A stretch of DNA of 64,000 nucleotides from Serinus canaria (Eukaryota; Chordata; Aves; Passeriformes; Fringillidae). The stretch is from positions 90,064,990 through 90,128,989 of the forward strand of contig NC_066315.1 of the NCBI RefSeq assembly GCF_022539315.1. The letters run 5' to 3'. The notes beneath the pieces are model-generated. The model searched no databases. It worked only from the letters and a program-made list of their open reading frames with translations, and was not told where the DNA came from. This document shows, piece after piece, positions 50,388 through 60,985 of the stretch. The position numbers were made by a program, and so were the translations under genes. Within the stretch, counting starts at the first letter, position 1. Every line of letters starts with the position of its first letter.

Positions 50388-50438
50388 ACTGATGGTTAAA
50401 TCAGTTCCCTGAGGAACTGATGGTTAAATCAGTTCCCT
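50388..50438. repeat. Tandem duplication of a 23-bp segment, 28-bp period
   Basis: ACTGATGGTTAAATCAGTTCC at 50388-50408 (the copy runs to 50410) recurs identically at 50416-50438, separated by GAGGA. The identity of the copies suggests a recent duplication. Confidence 0.95.
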
Positions 50439-50507
50439 TACTCTTCTCACATGCTGCCTGCAGAAAGCCAAAGGCCATTTATGTGTTTTGTGCCATGCAC
50501 TGGCACA

Positions 50508-50653
50508 ACAGGATTAGCAGCTGCTAGTCTGAAGGCATCCATGTCTGTTTTTCCTGGGTCTCCCAAAAGCATTTTTGAGAACAGGATTAGCAACTGCTAG
50601 TCTGAAGGCATCCATGTCTGTTTTTCCTGGGTCTCCCAAAAGCATTTTTGAGA
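50508..50653. repeat. Two tandem copies of a 73-bp unit, one mismatch
   Basis: Bases 50508-50580 are repeated directly at 50581-50653. The only difference I see is G at 50520 versus A at 50593. Both copies begin ACAGGATTAGC and end TTTTTGAGA. The near-identity means a very recent tandem duplication, or an assembly duplication. A minus-strand frame of 82 codons ends in it and is not considered real. Confidence 0.97.
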
Positions 50654-51930
50654 ACACTGCAAAGGAGGAGAAACAGAATTGTTCCTGACTGAGGGTCTTC
50701 CATTTTGCTGTGATTTCTTGCTATCTCAACATATTCTTCAGGACTTAGAATTGCTTCGAAATGACAATAATTTGTGGTTGAATCTGAAAGAGCCACTGAT
50801 GCAGGCTTTGGGGGAGGTGTGAAGAAAGCAGACACTCTCAGCTGCCAACCCTGCAGGATTCAACCTACTGGTTCAGTGAGCTCACAAATAGGATACTATC
50901 CATCGAGGGATGTTTTTTTATTTCAGTAAGATACTTCTCTGAAATCTAGGTAAATTATTTAGAAAGACAGGCATTAACTTGCAATTAAATTTTATTATTT
51001 AGCTAAGAGGAAAGATACCCAACACACTTTAAATTTTTTAAAATTATTCAAACATAGACCTTAGGTTTGTAATTTGGTGACTGGTGGAAAGCCAAAATTC
51101 ACATTCACACTAGCTTGTTAATGAGGGACTTATTATTAGTAAGTGATTAACAAACATAGTTGAGTCATCACCCACAAGCTGGTTGGTGGGTCCATGCCAT
51201 CACATCCTCATTTGTACACAAACTTCCTCATTTTCAACTCCTCATTGTTAGCTACCACTGGCTCGGGGGGCATGGACTGAGCTGTCAGTCCTCAGGATTT
51301 AGTTGCAACATTGTAATACTAGGAGTTTTACTTAACACCTCTATTCCTGCATTGTTGTTATACAATGAATCTCCATCCTCCCTGCAGAAATAAATTCTTG
51401 GGATTTTTCTTTTCCTTTTAAATAAGTAGGTCACGTTTAAACTATGAACCTTATAAAACAAGGGGGAAAATGCATGTGTTTGCTTTTTAGTGTTACTTTA
51501 ATTGAAAAAGTGGGTTTTTTGATGCTTGATATTGCTAGTACTATAAAAATTACTGATGGTTTATTATTGATAAACATGATTTGTTTATTTCCCATCTGCA
51601 GTGGTAGACAATTTGCAATAGGTGACCTGCTAAAATGGCTTCTTTTAGGTAATACTTCTGTTAATGATAAATACTTGGCTTTTTTAATGCCACTCAAGAT
51701 TCATACCTTGTAAACCACGCTGGGGAAGGATTTTGCTATAGCCACAGAGAGACTGTAGCCTGTCTTTAGAGATAGTTTCTCTTAGTTTAAATGTCCCTCT
51801 GAATTGTGGTTGGACATGCTTCACTGGCATTGCACTGTGTCAGTGCTATGCCCATCCATCCCCCCATTTTGGGGAGATTAGCTCTGTGGCCAAGTTCATC
51901 AGTCACTTCTGCCATCATAGCTTTGCATGA
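50654..51930. other. Unique stretch, nothing recognised
   Basis: No gene or repeat family recognised. Overlapping frames of 86 and 89 codons on opposite strands at about 51437-51713 are typical chance frames in AT-rich DNA. Confidence 0.5.
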
Positions 51931-51961
51931 ATTGTACTAGTCTAATTTAGACTAGTACAAT
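51931..51961. repeat. Perfect palindrome, 15-bp arms, single-base centre
   Basis: ATTGTACTAGTCTAA at 51931-51945 is followed by one T and then its exact reverse complement at 51947-51961. The symmetry stops abruptly at both ends. No transposon hallmark is seen. Confidence 0.95.
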
Positions 51962-52295
51962 ACAAGCTTTTTATCAGTGTGAGAGAAGGAGGTGGGACCT
52001 TTTTATCTATTCCTCTGCTTTCTGAAAAACTTGTTTTCCAGTTATTAACATCATCTAAGCATTAAACTTGCTGAAGAAAAGTAAAAAGATATGGAAATGT
52101 GTGTTTCATTAAAATGTCTTCTTCTAGACATCTGTTATTGTGGATATAACATTTTAATATGAAACTGCCAAGTAAATGCTACTCTTCAAATTTCTTTGAT
52201 GGAAACTGGTAGTCCCTCTGCAGATTCAGTTGCAACGTGCTCACTTTTGAACTCCCTATTTTAATCTTTTTCCCCCTCAGCATCATTATTAAGTT

Positions 52296-52862
52296 TTTGT
52301 CCCTCTGTATTCAGCACTGCTGAGGCTGCACCTCAAATCCTGTGTTCAGTTTGGGCCCCTCACAACAAGAAATACATTGGGATGCTGAAATGTGTCCAGA
52401 GAAGGGCAGTGGAGCTGGTGAAGGATCTGGAGAACAAGTCTCATGAGGAGCGGCTGAGGGAGCTGGGGCTGTTTAACCTGCAGGAAAAGACAGTGAGGTG
52501 GCATCTTATCAGTCTCTACAACTACCTGAGAGGAGGTGGTAGCCAGGTATGCTAGGTAGCCAGGTACGGTCTGTCTCTTCTCCAGGTAACAAGCAACAGC
52601 ACACAAGGAAATGGTCTCAAGCTGTGCCAGAGAAGGTTTAAATTGGATATTGGAAAAAATTTCTTCACTGAAAGGGTAGTCAGGCACTGGAACAGACTGT
52701 CCAGGGAAATAGTGGAATCACCATCCCTGGAACTGTTCAAGAGATGTGTGGATATGGCACTTTGGGACATGGTTTAGTGGTGAACATGGTGATGGTGCTA
52801 GGTTAACAGGTGGAATTGATGATCTTAGAGGTCTTTTCCAACCTGAATGTTTCTATGAGTCC
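52296..52862 (+). mobile_element. CR1 LINE, 5'-truncated, with 3' tail
   Basis: The CR1 blocks are in order: 'tgttcagtttgggcccctcacaacaagaaatacattgggatgctg' (near 52342), 'gagcggctgagggagctggggctgtttaacctgcagg' (near 52448), 'tggatattggaaaaaatttcttcactgaaagggtagtcaggcactgg' (near 52645), and the tail 'gatgatcttagaggtcttttccaacctgaatgtttctatga' ending near 52858. Inside, GGTAGCCAGGTA is duplicated in tandem (about 52538-52566), a post-insertion slippage that is absent from normal CR1. The 113-codon minus-strand frame over it is antisense repeat. Confidence 0.95.
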
Positions 52863-53802
52863 AGAACTACCAGTATACCAGTGGTTTGCCAGTACATTAC
52901 AGTAATTTTTCTCCTGTTGTGAGTAAAGAAAAAAATATACATTTTCTCTTTTGAGGCTATCTGGCTCTTGAAGGATTACCTTTAAAAAAATTCTGGCACT
53001 GTAATAGGACATAAAAGAGTGTATAGTTTTTATTTAGAATGGCCACTGTCAGTACATTCAGCTGTTTCTCCAACTAATAGGACCTCAGGAAAGTGCTGGT
53101 AGTGTTTAAGGGATGTGAACACACAGGACTGTAACCCTCTAGTTCTAAAACTGCGATGTAATATAAAATTCTCAAAAGCATATTTTACACTTTAAGTGTT
53201 ATCTGTGGGGTGCTTCTACTAGCCTTTAAGCCTTATAACCTATTTATCCACTGTGTTTTTATAATCCATAGGGCTGGGATGGCTGTCATCATCTTAAAAT
53301 GTAGCACCAGCCAGTTCTTTCCCTGCACTATTCGCATTTCCATTCTGGTGTGTCTGAATCATTGTACTACGCGAGTGCCTTTTTCATACTTAAAAATAGA
53401 CTCAATAACCATCTTCCTTCTCTGCCTTTCGTTTTACAACTGCAGTAGCAGCTACATTTCCTGTCTCAATAGCACTTATGAAGCAATTAGGCAAATTTAG
53501 GACAGATTTTGCTGCTGAATGCTAGACAGATTTCTCTTTATCCTCACTAGAACTTGTGCATGGACAGATTATACCCTAATGGCCTAGTTCTTTTTCTGCC
53601 CCCGCAAGAAGCACTCTTCTCATTTTACACATGGGCCATTTGATTTCGTGCCACAAAATGAAATTGATGGATGCTCTAATTGGTCACTTGTAATTAATTA
53701 GTATTAAAAAAAAATCATCTTTTTCTGTGTTGTATCTTCTGTAGTCTTCAATGACTACTGCTTGCGGTTACAGAGCTGAAGGAAATTATTAGCAGGCAAA
53801 TT
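52863..53802. other. Unique stretch between two CR1 copies
   Basis: No gene recognised. The 96-codon plus-strand frame at 53210-53500 is cysteine- and serine-rich but has no family resemblance I know. An A-run lies at about 53705-53714. Confidence 0.5.
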
Positions 53803-54236
53803 GTGGACCTGTGGGAACAGGTCCAGGAGAGGGCCATAAAGATGATCAGGAGGCTGGAGCAGCTCTCCTGTGAACACAGCCTGAAAGAGTATAGCCTGGA
53901 GAATTTGAGATCCAGTGAGATCTCATTGCAGTCTTGCAGACATGAAGAACAAGGGGGAGAGTGACTTTTTACATGGGCAGGCAGCGATATGATCATGGGT
54001 AACAGTTTTAAACTAAAAGGGAAAAGATTTGGGTTATATGTAAGGAAGAAAATATTCACTCTGAGGATGGTAAAGCACTGGAGTGGGTTGCCCACAGAAG
54101 CTCTATCTCTAGGAGTGTTCAAGGCCAGACTGGGTGGGGCTCTGAGCAACATGGTCTAGGGGGTGGCGTCCCTGGCCGTGGGAGTGTGGGCTGGAACCAG
54201 ATTTTTAGAGTTCCTTCCAAAGTTATTCTACGAAAT
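53803..54236 (+). mobile_element. CR1 LINE, 5'-truncated 3' end
   Basis: It starts in the 'gtggacctgtgggaacaggtccaggagagggcc' block and continues through 'gatgatcaggaggctggagcagctctcctgtg', 'gggtaacagttttaaac', 'gtaaagcactggagtgggttgcccacagaagc' and 'gtgttcaaggccagactgggtggggctctgagcaac'. It ends in the worn tail GTTATTCTACGAAATTAG. The 134-codon minus-strand frame covering it is antisense CR1. Confidence 0.93.
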
Positions 54237-56124
54237 TAGAAAGATTTATAAAAAGTAAAATGAAAATATTGGGAAAAAAAACCCAGAATAGTTCCAAAAG
54301 TAACATTTTTTTAGTATTTCTGTAAAAACTCAATGTTTGAATTAAGTTGAGGGATATAATAGATTTTTTTTTAAAAAATCAGGTTAAGTCAAGAAATCTT
54401 ACCTAGAACCATGATTAAGTGCATATTAACAAAGCTAAGCTTCTAAAAGATAAATATATATTATAGAAATATGTAAAACTTATATAAATAAAAATTTAAA
54501 AGGGCACATCAGTTATACCAGCCCATTGCTGTATTTATGGTCATTACTAAATAGCAAAGATAATTTTTCTGATTTATATCAAAATACCCTCCAAAATAAA
54601 CTATTACATAGACCATCCCTATAAATTACTTCCTCCATAGTAGCAATGAATATCAATATTCCACCTCCCCTCTGTTCTCACATATTGTATTACTGAAAAG
54701 AGCTTTCTTGCTGAATTACACAGGCAAGAAGTACTTTTGAAAGGAGCAGTTGTGCAGGAAGGATTCATTGTGCAGAATTGTGTGTTTCAGAACTGGTAAC
54801 AAAAAATTCTGCCATAGACATAGGGCTTGAGTCACCTGTGACTGTAAAACACCAGGATGATGTGTATGCAAACACAATTAAGTTTAGTCATGGCAAGGGG
54901 TTCTGGATTGGAGCAAGCACCATGGTACAAGATATGGGTAATACCTCATTAAATAATTAGAACATTCTGCAAAAATCTGGCCAAAATGTTCACACCATTC
55001 AAACAGGAACAGCCCAAAGGAGATGAATAAGAGAATGAGGGATTCCTGGGGGAAAAATGTTATAACTTGTTTAATGAAATGTTGATGAGAAAGTACATGA
55101 ATATTTTCCAACTAGCTTTGATGCTCGTTATCTTTCTGTTCGAAGAGCAATTGCATGTAGAGTATTCATAGAGCGTTTAGATTTGAAGGTTTTAAAAAAG
55201 TTTCTGCACATCCAAAGAGTGAAGCTCTGAGATGACCCTACATCAAGGGAGGTTGTGAGGTTGTGAGGGCAGAGAGATTGGGAATACTTATTGGCTGTGG
55301 GCAGGCTCTGTACCTGTGTTTATATAGGGAAAACACATGTGCAAGTGCACAAATATAAGTATATGTGTGTATTCCCTGTATATGGAATACCTGCCCAGCC
55401 TTGCTACTGGCTGGACCTGGTGGCACAGAGCTGGGGCAGCCTCTCCTCTGTTGGGCCACTGGATTCAACAGCTCTAATAAAGGTCATGAGGAGTTTCACA
55501 GAATAAATCCCCTGTTCCTGTGTAGGTCAAGGGCATTGGCAGTGTTTCTTATCTTCCGATGCCCTCATTTTGTGGCACATCATTGCTGAGTCAAATGGGG
55601 TTTTACCACAAGTTTTTTTCAGCTTAATGAAGTGTGTAGGGAATATTCTGTGGTTTGGTTTATTGGAGCACATGTTCTCTAGATTCTTCTTACTATGTGG
55701 AGTCTTGCAATTGCAGGAATGGTGCTTGATGAACAAGGCTAATTTTATATTGTAGTGGGCAAATTATACTCACTACACACCACCAGCTGGAAGTGTTTTC
55801 CTTCAAAGCAGTTGGATTGCTTGAACTTTCTGTGTTGAACTTGTGCATAAGCTCTGGAAAGCAGCAGAAAAGAAATGGTTGACCCCTTCTCCTCTTGGTA
55901 TTCATAACAAAAAAAAAATGTGCCTAGACTTGGCTCTGGTATTGCCATACATCAGCAGTAGAGGACAGGCTTCTCTCCTGCTGGAGTACAGAGAACACTC
56001 CCATTCATACAAAGCAGCATGACCTTCGTCCTGTAAAACTCCATTCTTGATTCACATTCAGCTCTGTGAACTGCTATATGCTCAGATATTTTAATTTCCC
56101 CACGCAAGACAAAAAAATTGGTGG
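54237..56124. other. Unique stretch, nothing recognised
   Basis: No gene recognised. The 60-codon plus-strand frame at 54778-54960 has a fairly protein-like composition but no family I know and no clear splice sites. A short GGTTGTGA duplication sits at 55250-55265. Confidence 0.45.
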
Positions 56125-56650
56125 GTTTTTTTTTTTGTTATTATTTAATTTGGTGGGTTTCATTGTTCTGAAATGTATAAAGTTTTTTTCATTTCATCTT
56201 AGTAAATTTCATCCTGTTTTCTCCAGAGCCATTCTCGCATTTACCCTTGTTCTAAATTATTCAACTGCATTTGTGTATCTTAGATGACTTCTTATCTGTT
56301 ATCTGCAAGTGTAGTAGTTTACATGTTGTTTCATCATTTCTTATGTTTGGTCCATAAGATAGCACAGCTAGAAAAGACTGTATATAAGCAGCATAAACCA
56401 TGTGAGGTCATATGAAATTTTCATAGCAAATTTTCTGTTGCACTTTCCTACTGTTTTTTTATGACTGGATAGTAGTTCAGTCTGCTTAGGATGTTTGTTA
56501 GCCTGCTTACAAAATATCATAAGATGGTGTCAAAAACCTTGTTAAAAGCAAGATATGGCTCTCCCCTTGTTTTTCCTTCAGATACAAAGATTGTTTTCTA
56601 TCAAAAAGGATGATCTGACTGGTTTAGCATGATTTGCCCTTTATGTTTAT
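56125..56650 (-). mobile_element. Ancient CR1/L3-like LINE, reverse transcriptase region, antisense
   Basis: On the plus strand the phrases 'gtaaatttcatcctgttttctccagagccattctc', 'gttatctgcaagtg', 'cttacaaaatatcataagatggtgtcaaaaaccttgttaaaagcaagatatgg' (near 56507) and 'gatgatctgactggtttagcatgatttgccctttatg' (near 56608) appear in the order known from antisense L3/CR1 elements of amniotes. The second half corresponds to the reverse transcriptase coding part. It is heavily diverged and interrupted, with no open frame left. Family recognition is from memory; the limits are approximate. Confidence 0.72.
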
Positions 56651-58261
56651 GATGAAGTCAGCAGTGAAGCATGAAGAAAAATAAATTGAAAACAGTCAGT
56701 TATGCACTAAAATTGTGTCCTTCAATATCTGTCCAAATTTTTAGAAATCAAAATTGACTTTAGCCATGCTTTTTATAAGATATCTCAAAGCCCTAGTGTT
56801 AGTGTCATATATCTAGATGTATAATATAAAAAATCCAAACCAAGCTAAACAAAGACTTGTAAAAGAAAATGCTTAACCATTTTCCAAACAAAATGAGGAA
56901 ATCACATGTAATATATTTTTTTCTATATTAAGAAGGGTTAAAATAAATAATTTCACTTAAATTCTTTATTTTAGAGAGAAATTTGCCTTCTGCCAATACA
57001 AAAAATAAAAAAAATTCAAAGTTTCCCTCATGGAATTTGCAGATATGTTGAAACTTGAAGTTAAGTAAGGATTTGGCAGGCTCTTCTCCTGATCTATAGT
57101 AGAATAATGTTAAAATATACTTCTATATTACAGGATTAGTATACTTCTATATAATTCAGGGATTGAATTGCACTGTATTTTTCATATTACATTACTTTTG
57201 AAAATTATGTCTCTCTAGTATTTCCTTGGACATCTCTTTATTGAGTCATCATGGAGCAAATCTACAACATGTTTATAAGGCTTAGAGCATTTTGCTTTTT
57301 ATTTTTAACTTAGATTTAAAAATAAACAACCCACAACAGATATCTTCACAACTAATGACAATGATGTCTGAATTAAAATGTTCTGCTCAATCTCTCTGCT
57401 GTATTAAATGTATTTCCAGCATTCAGAAGCAGAGCCTCTGTGTTCTCAGCATCCTGCGTTCACTGTGGTGTAGCTTTCAATATTTTCACGTTGCTCAAAA
57501 TCTGTGTGACTTTATTCACATGGTGCTGAGCTTGAGCTAATATACCCTGCTGGGGGACTTAGCTGCAGCACAGAGCTCTGGCAGACTATCTCCTGGTATT
57601 GTAAGAATGACTTGTTAAACTCTGTACATGTTGTTGACATAGCAGTGGCTTTTTGAAGTTCTTGCTAATGCTTCCACAGCTGTAGGTAGTATCAGGCACT
57701 TGATTATTATTATCAGGAAATTTGCCAACATGTTGGGAATGTTTGTATGCACAGTGACTGTAGCCAAAGGTACTCTTTGTTGTTAGGCACAACAAAAAAA
57801 TGGTCCTAAAAGTTCTTAAGTCTGCCATTACTGTAACTCCAGCTGACTGTGGAAGCTAATAGCATTGGCAAAAGCTCCTTAGAAATTACAAGCAACACCC
57901 ATATGCCAACGTTTGTTGCTAAGTGAAATAAATTCTTACTAGCACCACCAAGGTTCTGGAACTGCTTGTGAGGGCTGTGAACCCCAAAGTCGGTGATTAA
58001 TGTCAGCTGCAAGCATTGCCAGCTGCCCGACAGAGCTTGTAACAGCCAGGAATGCTGAACAGCAGGGCTCCTGAGGGCTGGGAGCATTGCTGGCTTCCCA
58101 GCAATAAATGTAACAGATACACATCCTGAAATGAAGGAGTCACAGCATCTTCTCCTGTTTTCATTTCTGCTTGGCTCTCGTGAAATCTAATTGCCAAGAT
58201 GAAACCTGAGGAAATTTAGAATGTCCATATAGTTATTTTTGCTGGGAAGCTTCCTTATGAG
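56651..58261. other. Unique stretch with a small direct repeat
   Basis: No gene recognised. TATACTTCTATAT occurs at 57116 and again 24 bases later at 57140, a worn two-copy repeat. The part at about 57540-58200 is less AT-rich, with overlapping minus-strand frames up to 93 codons; no domain is recognised. Confidence 0.45.
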
Positions 58262-58285
58262 AATTTATTTATTTATTTATTTTTA
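58262..58285. repeat. (ATTT)n microsatellite
   Basis: About five ATTT units followed by T-rich sequence. It is short and imperfect at its end. Confidence 0.9.
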
Positions 58286-58702
58286 ATATAGTTTACAGCT
58301 GTCCTTGCATTTTCAAGAAAGAAGGGGGCTGGATTCTGAACACAGGCATGTTCTTTATTTATTGCCAGAGGGTGGGACGGACTTTGACAGAACCACTTAT
58401 AAAATTCTTATCCTGGGAGCAATTCCATGCTATTTCCTATCTCATTATAATTGAAAGCTGCCTAAAGACTAGAGATTCAGTTTCAACTATGAATTTCCAG
58501 AGCTGTCTCACTGTGCCAGCAAGTTGCACCCTCTGCTTGTTGTCTCTTTGGGAAGCTGCAGTGAGTATAGGAAGAGCTAGTAATGAATCATAAGCCTTTA
58601 AAGACTTCAGTCTCTATGCATATAAAAGGTCAGTGGGTAGACCAGTTGTCCTACAGTATTTTAAATATCATGCTTCTACACAGGTGTCCTAAGGCCTGTG
58701 TA
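58286..58702. other. Unique stretch before a CR1 tail
   Basis: No gene recognised. The 81-codon plus-strand frame at 58348-58593 has no recognisable domain. Confidence 0.5.
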
Positions 58703-58800
58703 TCATAGAATCATAGAATTGTTAAGGTTGGAAAATACCTCTTAATCAAGTCAGCTGTTATCCCAGCACCGCCGGGTTCACCAGTAAACGATCTCCAGTA
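58703..58800 (-). mobile_element. CR1 LINE 3' tail, antisense, with octamer repeats
   Basis: ATCATAGAATCATAGAATTG at 58703-58722 is the antisense terminal octamer repeat of CR1, followed by 'gttaaggttggaaaatacctcttaatcaagtcagctgttatcccagcaccgccggg', the standard antisense 3' UTR end. Only about 100 bases are present, so the copy is very strongly 5'-truncated. The intact octamers suggest it is younger than most copies here. Confidence 0.95.
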
Positions 58801-60384
58801 ATTAAAACACCTCTGACATAGCCAATGGAATACACAAAATTAATAATTAGTCTAGGATTGTAACAGTTAAAAACCAGTATTTACCCATGAACATCTACCT
58901 TTTTGTTAGTAGAAGGAATATTTCCACCGTCTTTGCCGAAATTGTGTTACTAATCTTTGGGCTGCTAAGCAGCTGTACTCAGATCTTGCAGTCCTGACCT
59001 TCTTATCAAATACACAGAATAAGATAACAAGTACTCTGTATTGCTCAGGCATTTAAAATGGTGCTGGTCATGAGCTCGTGTGAACTTTTACTAAGACAGT
59101 AGTTTACTCGCTCTGTTTTCTAAGTAAGAACTATGCAGCATAAAAGGAAACAAGAAAACCACAGATTCAAAATCAAGTGGAAGACCTGTATCCTCAAGTG
59201 CTTAATCTGTGCGTCTCTGCTGTGGATTCTTATGTGGGCCAAATATTGCTACCTTCAAAAAGTAGCTGAACTCAATAAATTCATGGAAGGGAAAAATAAA
59301 AGGTGTGAGGAATATTAAATCCAAAGGCAACAGAAATATCCAAATAAGTTCATGAGCTGGAAACTTCTGGAGGTTGGGAGTTTCTTTTGCAAATATTCTA
59401 GCAGTGGCTGAGAGCAGATATCTAAGAGCACAGAGACCTAGGAGAGAGCAGACACAGAGGCGAAGGAAGCAACAGTGTGCATCTTTTCTTTGACCTGGTA
59501 TGGCCATTGCTCTGATATGCTGAGCTTTTTCAAACAGGAGCATATATCTTGGGCAAAGCGGATCCCCGCGTAGGTGTTTGCCTTCCTTTGAGAATAACTT
59601 GATTGAATTAATTTGAATGAACAAATTTGAATGTTGTGTGGATTTTTCCCATTCATCTCCTCAGACTGTCAGCTCTCAAGCCTTCGTGAAGAGGAGTGAA
59701 GCGATAACAAATTTATGGCTGATTATCTTAAGTGAAATCTAAAGCTACTCTCTTATCTGCAGCTCTTAGATGCATGGCAGCTTCTGAGTGCAGAAGCAAT
59801 GAGAGAGCTGCATTTGTAGGATTTGTGAATTTGCATTTGTGAAATCATGTGTTGGAATTATGTGGTTCAAGTAACACTGTTTTTTCAATTACATTCATTT
59901 AAATAATGAGGCAGTAAGCTGGCTATCTGAACCTGGAATACTGCACAGTAACTGCATATACAGAAACAGTGCAAAGGATGAGGTTGTTTATGGTTAGTTT
60001 GGATTAAGTGAAGATATCTTCTGTGTAACTGTGTGAATAGTATGGGGGCATCATTCTGATGGAATAATAGTCCATCAGAATATTCCCTCTACTATCAGTT
60101 TGTTGTCAGAGAAGAAAATAAAAAAAAGAAAGAAGAAAAAAATTGAAAAAAATAAAGAAAAAAGAAGAATACCTTACATTTTCTGTCTTAGAGTTTTAAC
60201 TTGCAACTGCATCTTAGTCATTCTTGAAAGGCATCTTTATTGCTGTTTTATTTCACTGGTGGCATATTTCAATTTTAATTTTTTTATTCAAGAATATTTT
60301 GAGAATATGACAAACAAGTGTGTATGTAAGCATTTAAAATATATTATTTTGTATTTAGACCCAAAAGGATGATAATGGGGCCAA
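58801..60384. other. Unique stretch; 11-bp hairpin and purine-rich tract near 60.1 kb
   Basis: No gene recognised. ATTCTGATGGA at 60053-60063 has its exact reverse complement at 60071-60081 around a 7-base spacer. A purine-rich tract (GAAGAAAATAAAAAAAAGAA type) covers about 60111-60171. The 140-codon minus-strand frame at 59202-59624 has no start context, domain or splice evidence that I can support, and is treated as fortuitous. Confidence 0.5.
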
Positions 60385-60985
60385 TAACTGTAACATCTTC
60401 AGTAATCACTTGGATGATGGAGTAGGGTAGACCCTCATCAGATTTGCAGGTGTGAAAAAACCAGGGTGAATTGTTGATACACCAGATGTACCATTGGGTT
60501 GTGCTGCCATTCCCTGGCTTGTCAGAAGGCTGGAGATTGGGCCAGCAAGACTCTTCTAAAGCCAAGCAAAGGCGAGTGCCAAGTCCTGCCCTTGGGGAGG
60601 AAGAAACCCCAGGTACTCACCTGTATGGACTCAGTGGGGTTTGGCTGGAAAACCACATTCCAGTAAAGGCCCTGGTGATCCTGGTGAACACCTACTGGAA
60701 CATGAGCCAGCACAGTACCTATGGAATGTAGGCAGCCAGAAGAAGCCAGATTGCACCAGGGAAAGCATTACCACTAGATCAGGAGAGGTGAGTGAGTCTT
60801 CTTGACTGCTCAGCCCTGACTGGAGCACATCTGCAGTGGTCTGTCTCCAGTATGTCCATGTCTCCCTTGCTTAGGGAAGCCACACCAGGAAGAAGGTACC
60901 TGGACATCTGTCATATGAGGAGACCCTGAGAGGGTTGTGATTGTTTAGCCGGAATAGAAGACTCAGAATCTTTCCAAGGATGCCT
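60385..60985 (+). mobile_element. CR1 LINE internal fragment, both ends missing
   Basis: It starts in the reverse transcriptase C-terminal region ('aatcacttggatgatggagtagggtagaccctcatcagatttgc', corresponding to the CR1 'cctggatgatgggacagagtgcaccctcagcaagtttgc' region). It continues through 'gtgccaagtcctgcccttggggaggaagaaacccc' and 'catgagccagcacagtacc', then 'cagccctgactggagcacatctgcag', and reaches 'gtttagccggaatagaagactcag' near 60945. The 3' UTR end and tail are lost. Many base changes and frame breaks mark an old copy; no open frame remains. Confidence 0.88.

Noticed and set aside
53748..54152. 134-codon minus-strand open frame
   Set aside because: It is the antisense of the CR1 copy at 53803-54236.
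59202..59624. 140-codon minus-strand open frame
   Set aside because: No recognisable domain, no start or splice context and no codon signal. The plus strand near 59262 ('gaactcaataaattcatggaaggg') even hints at a worn LINE 3' region, though too weakly to call.
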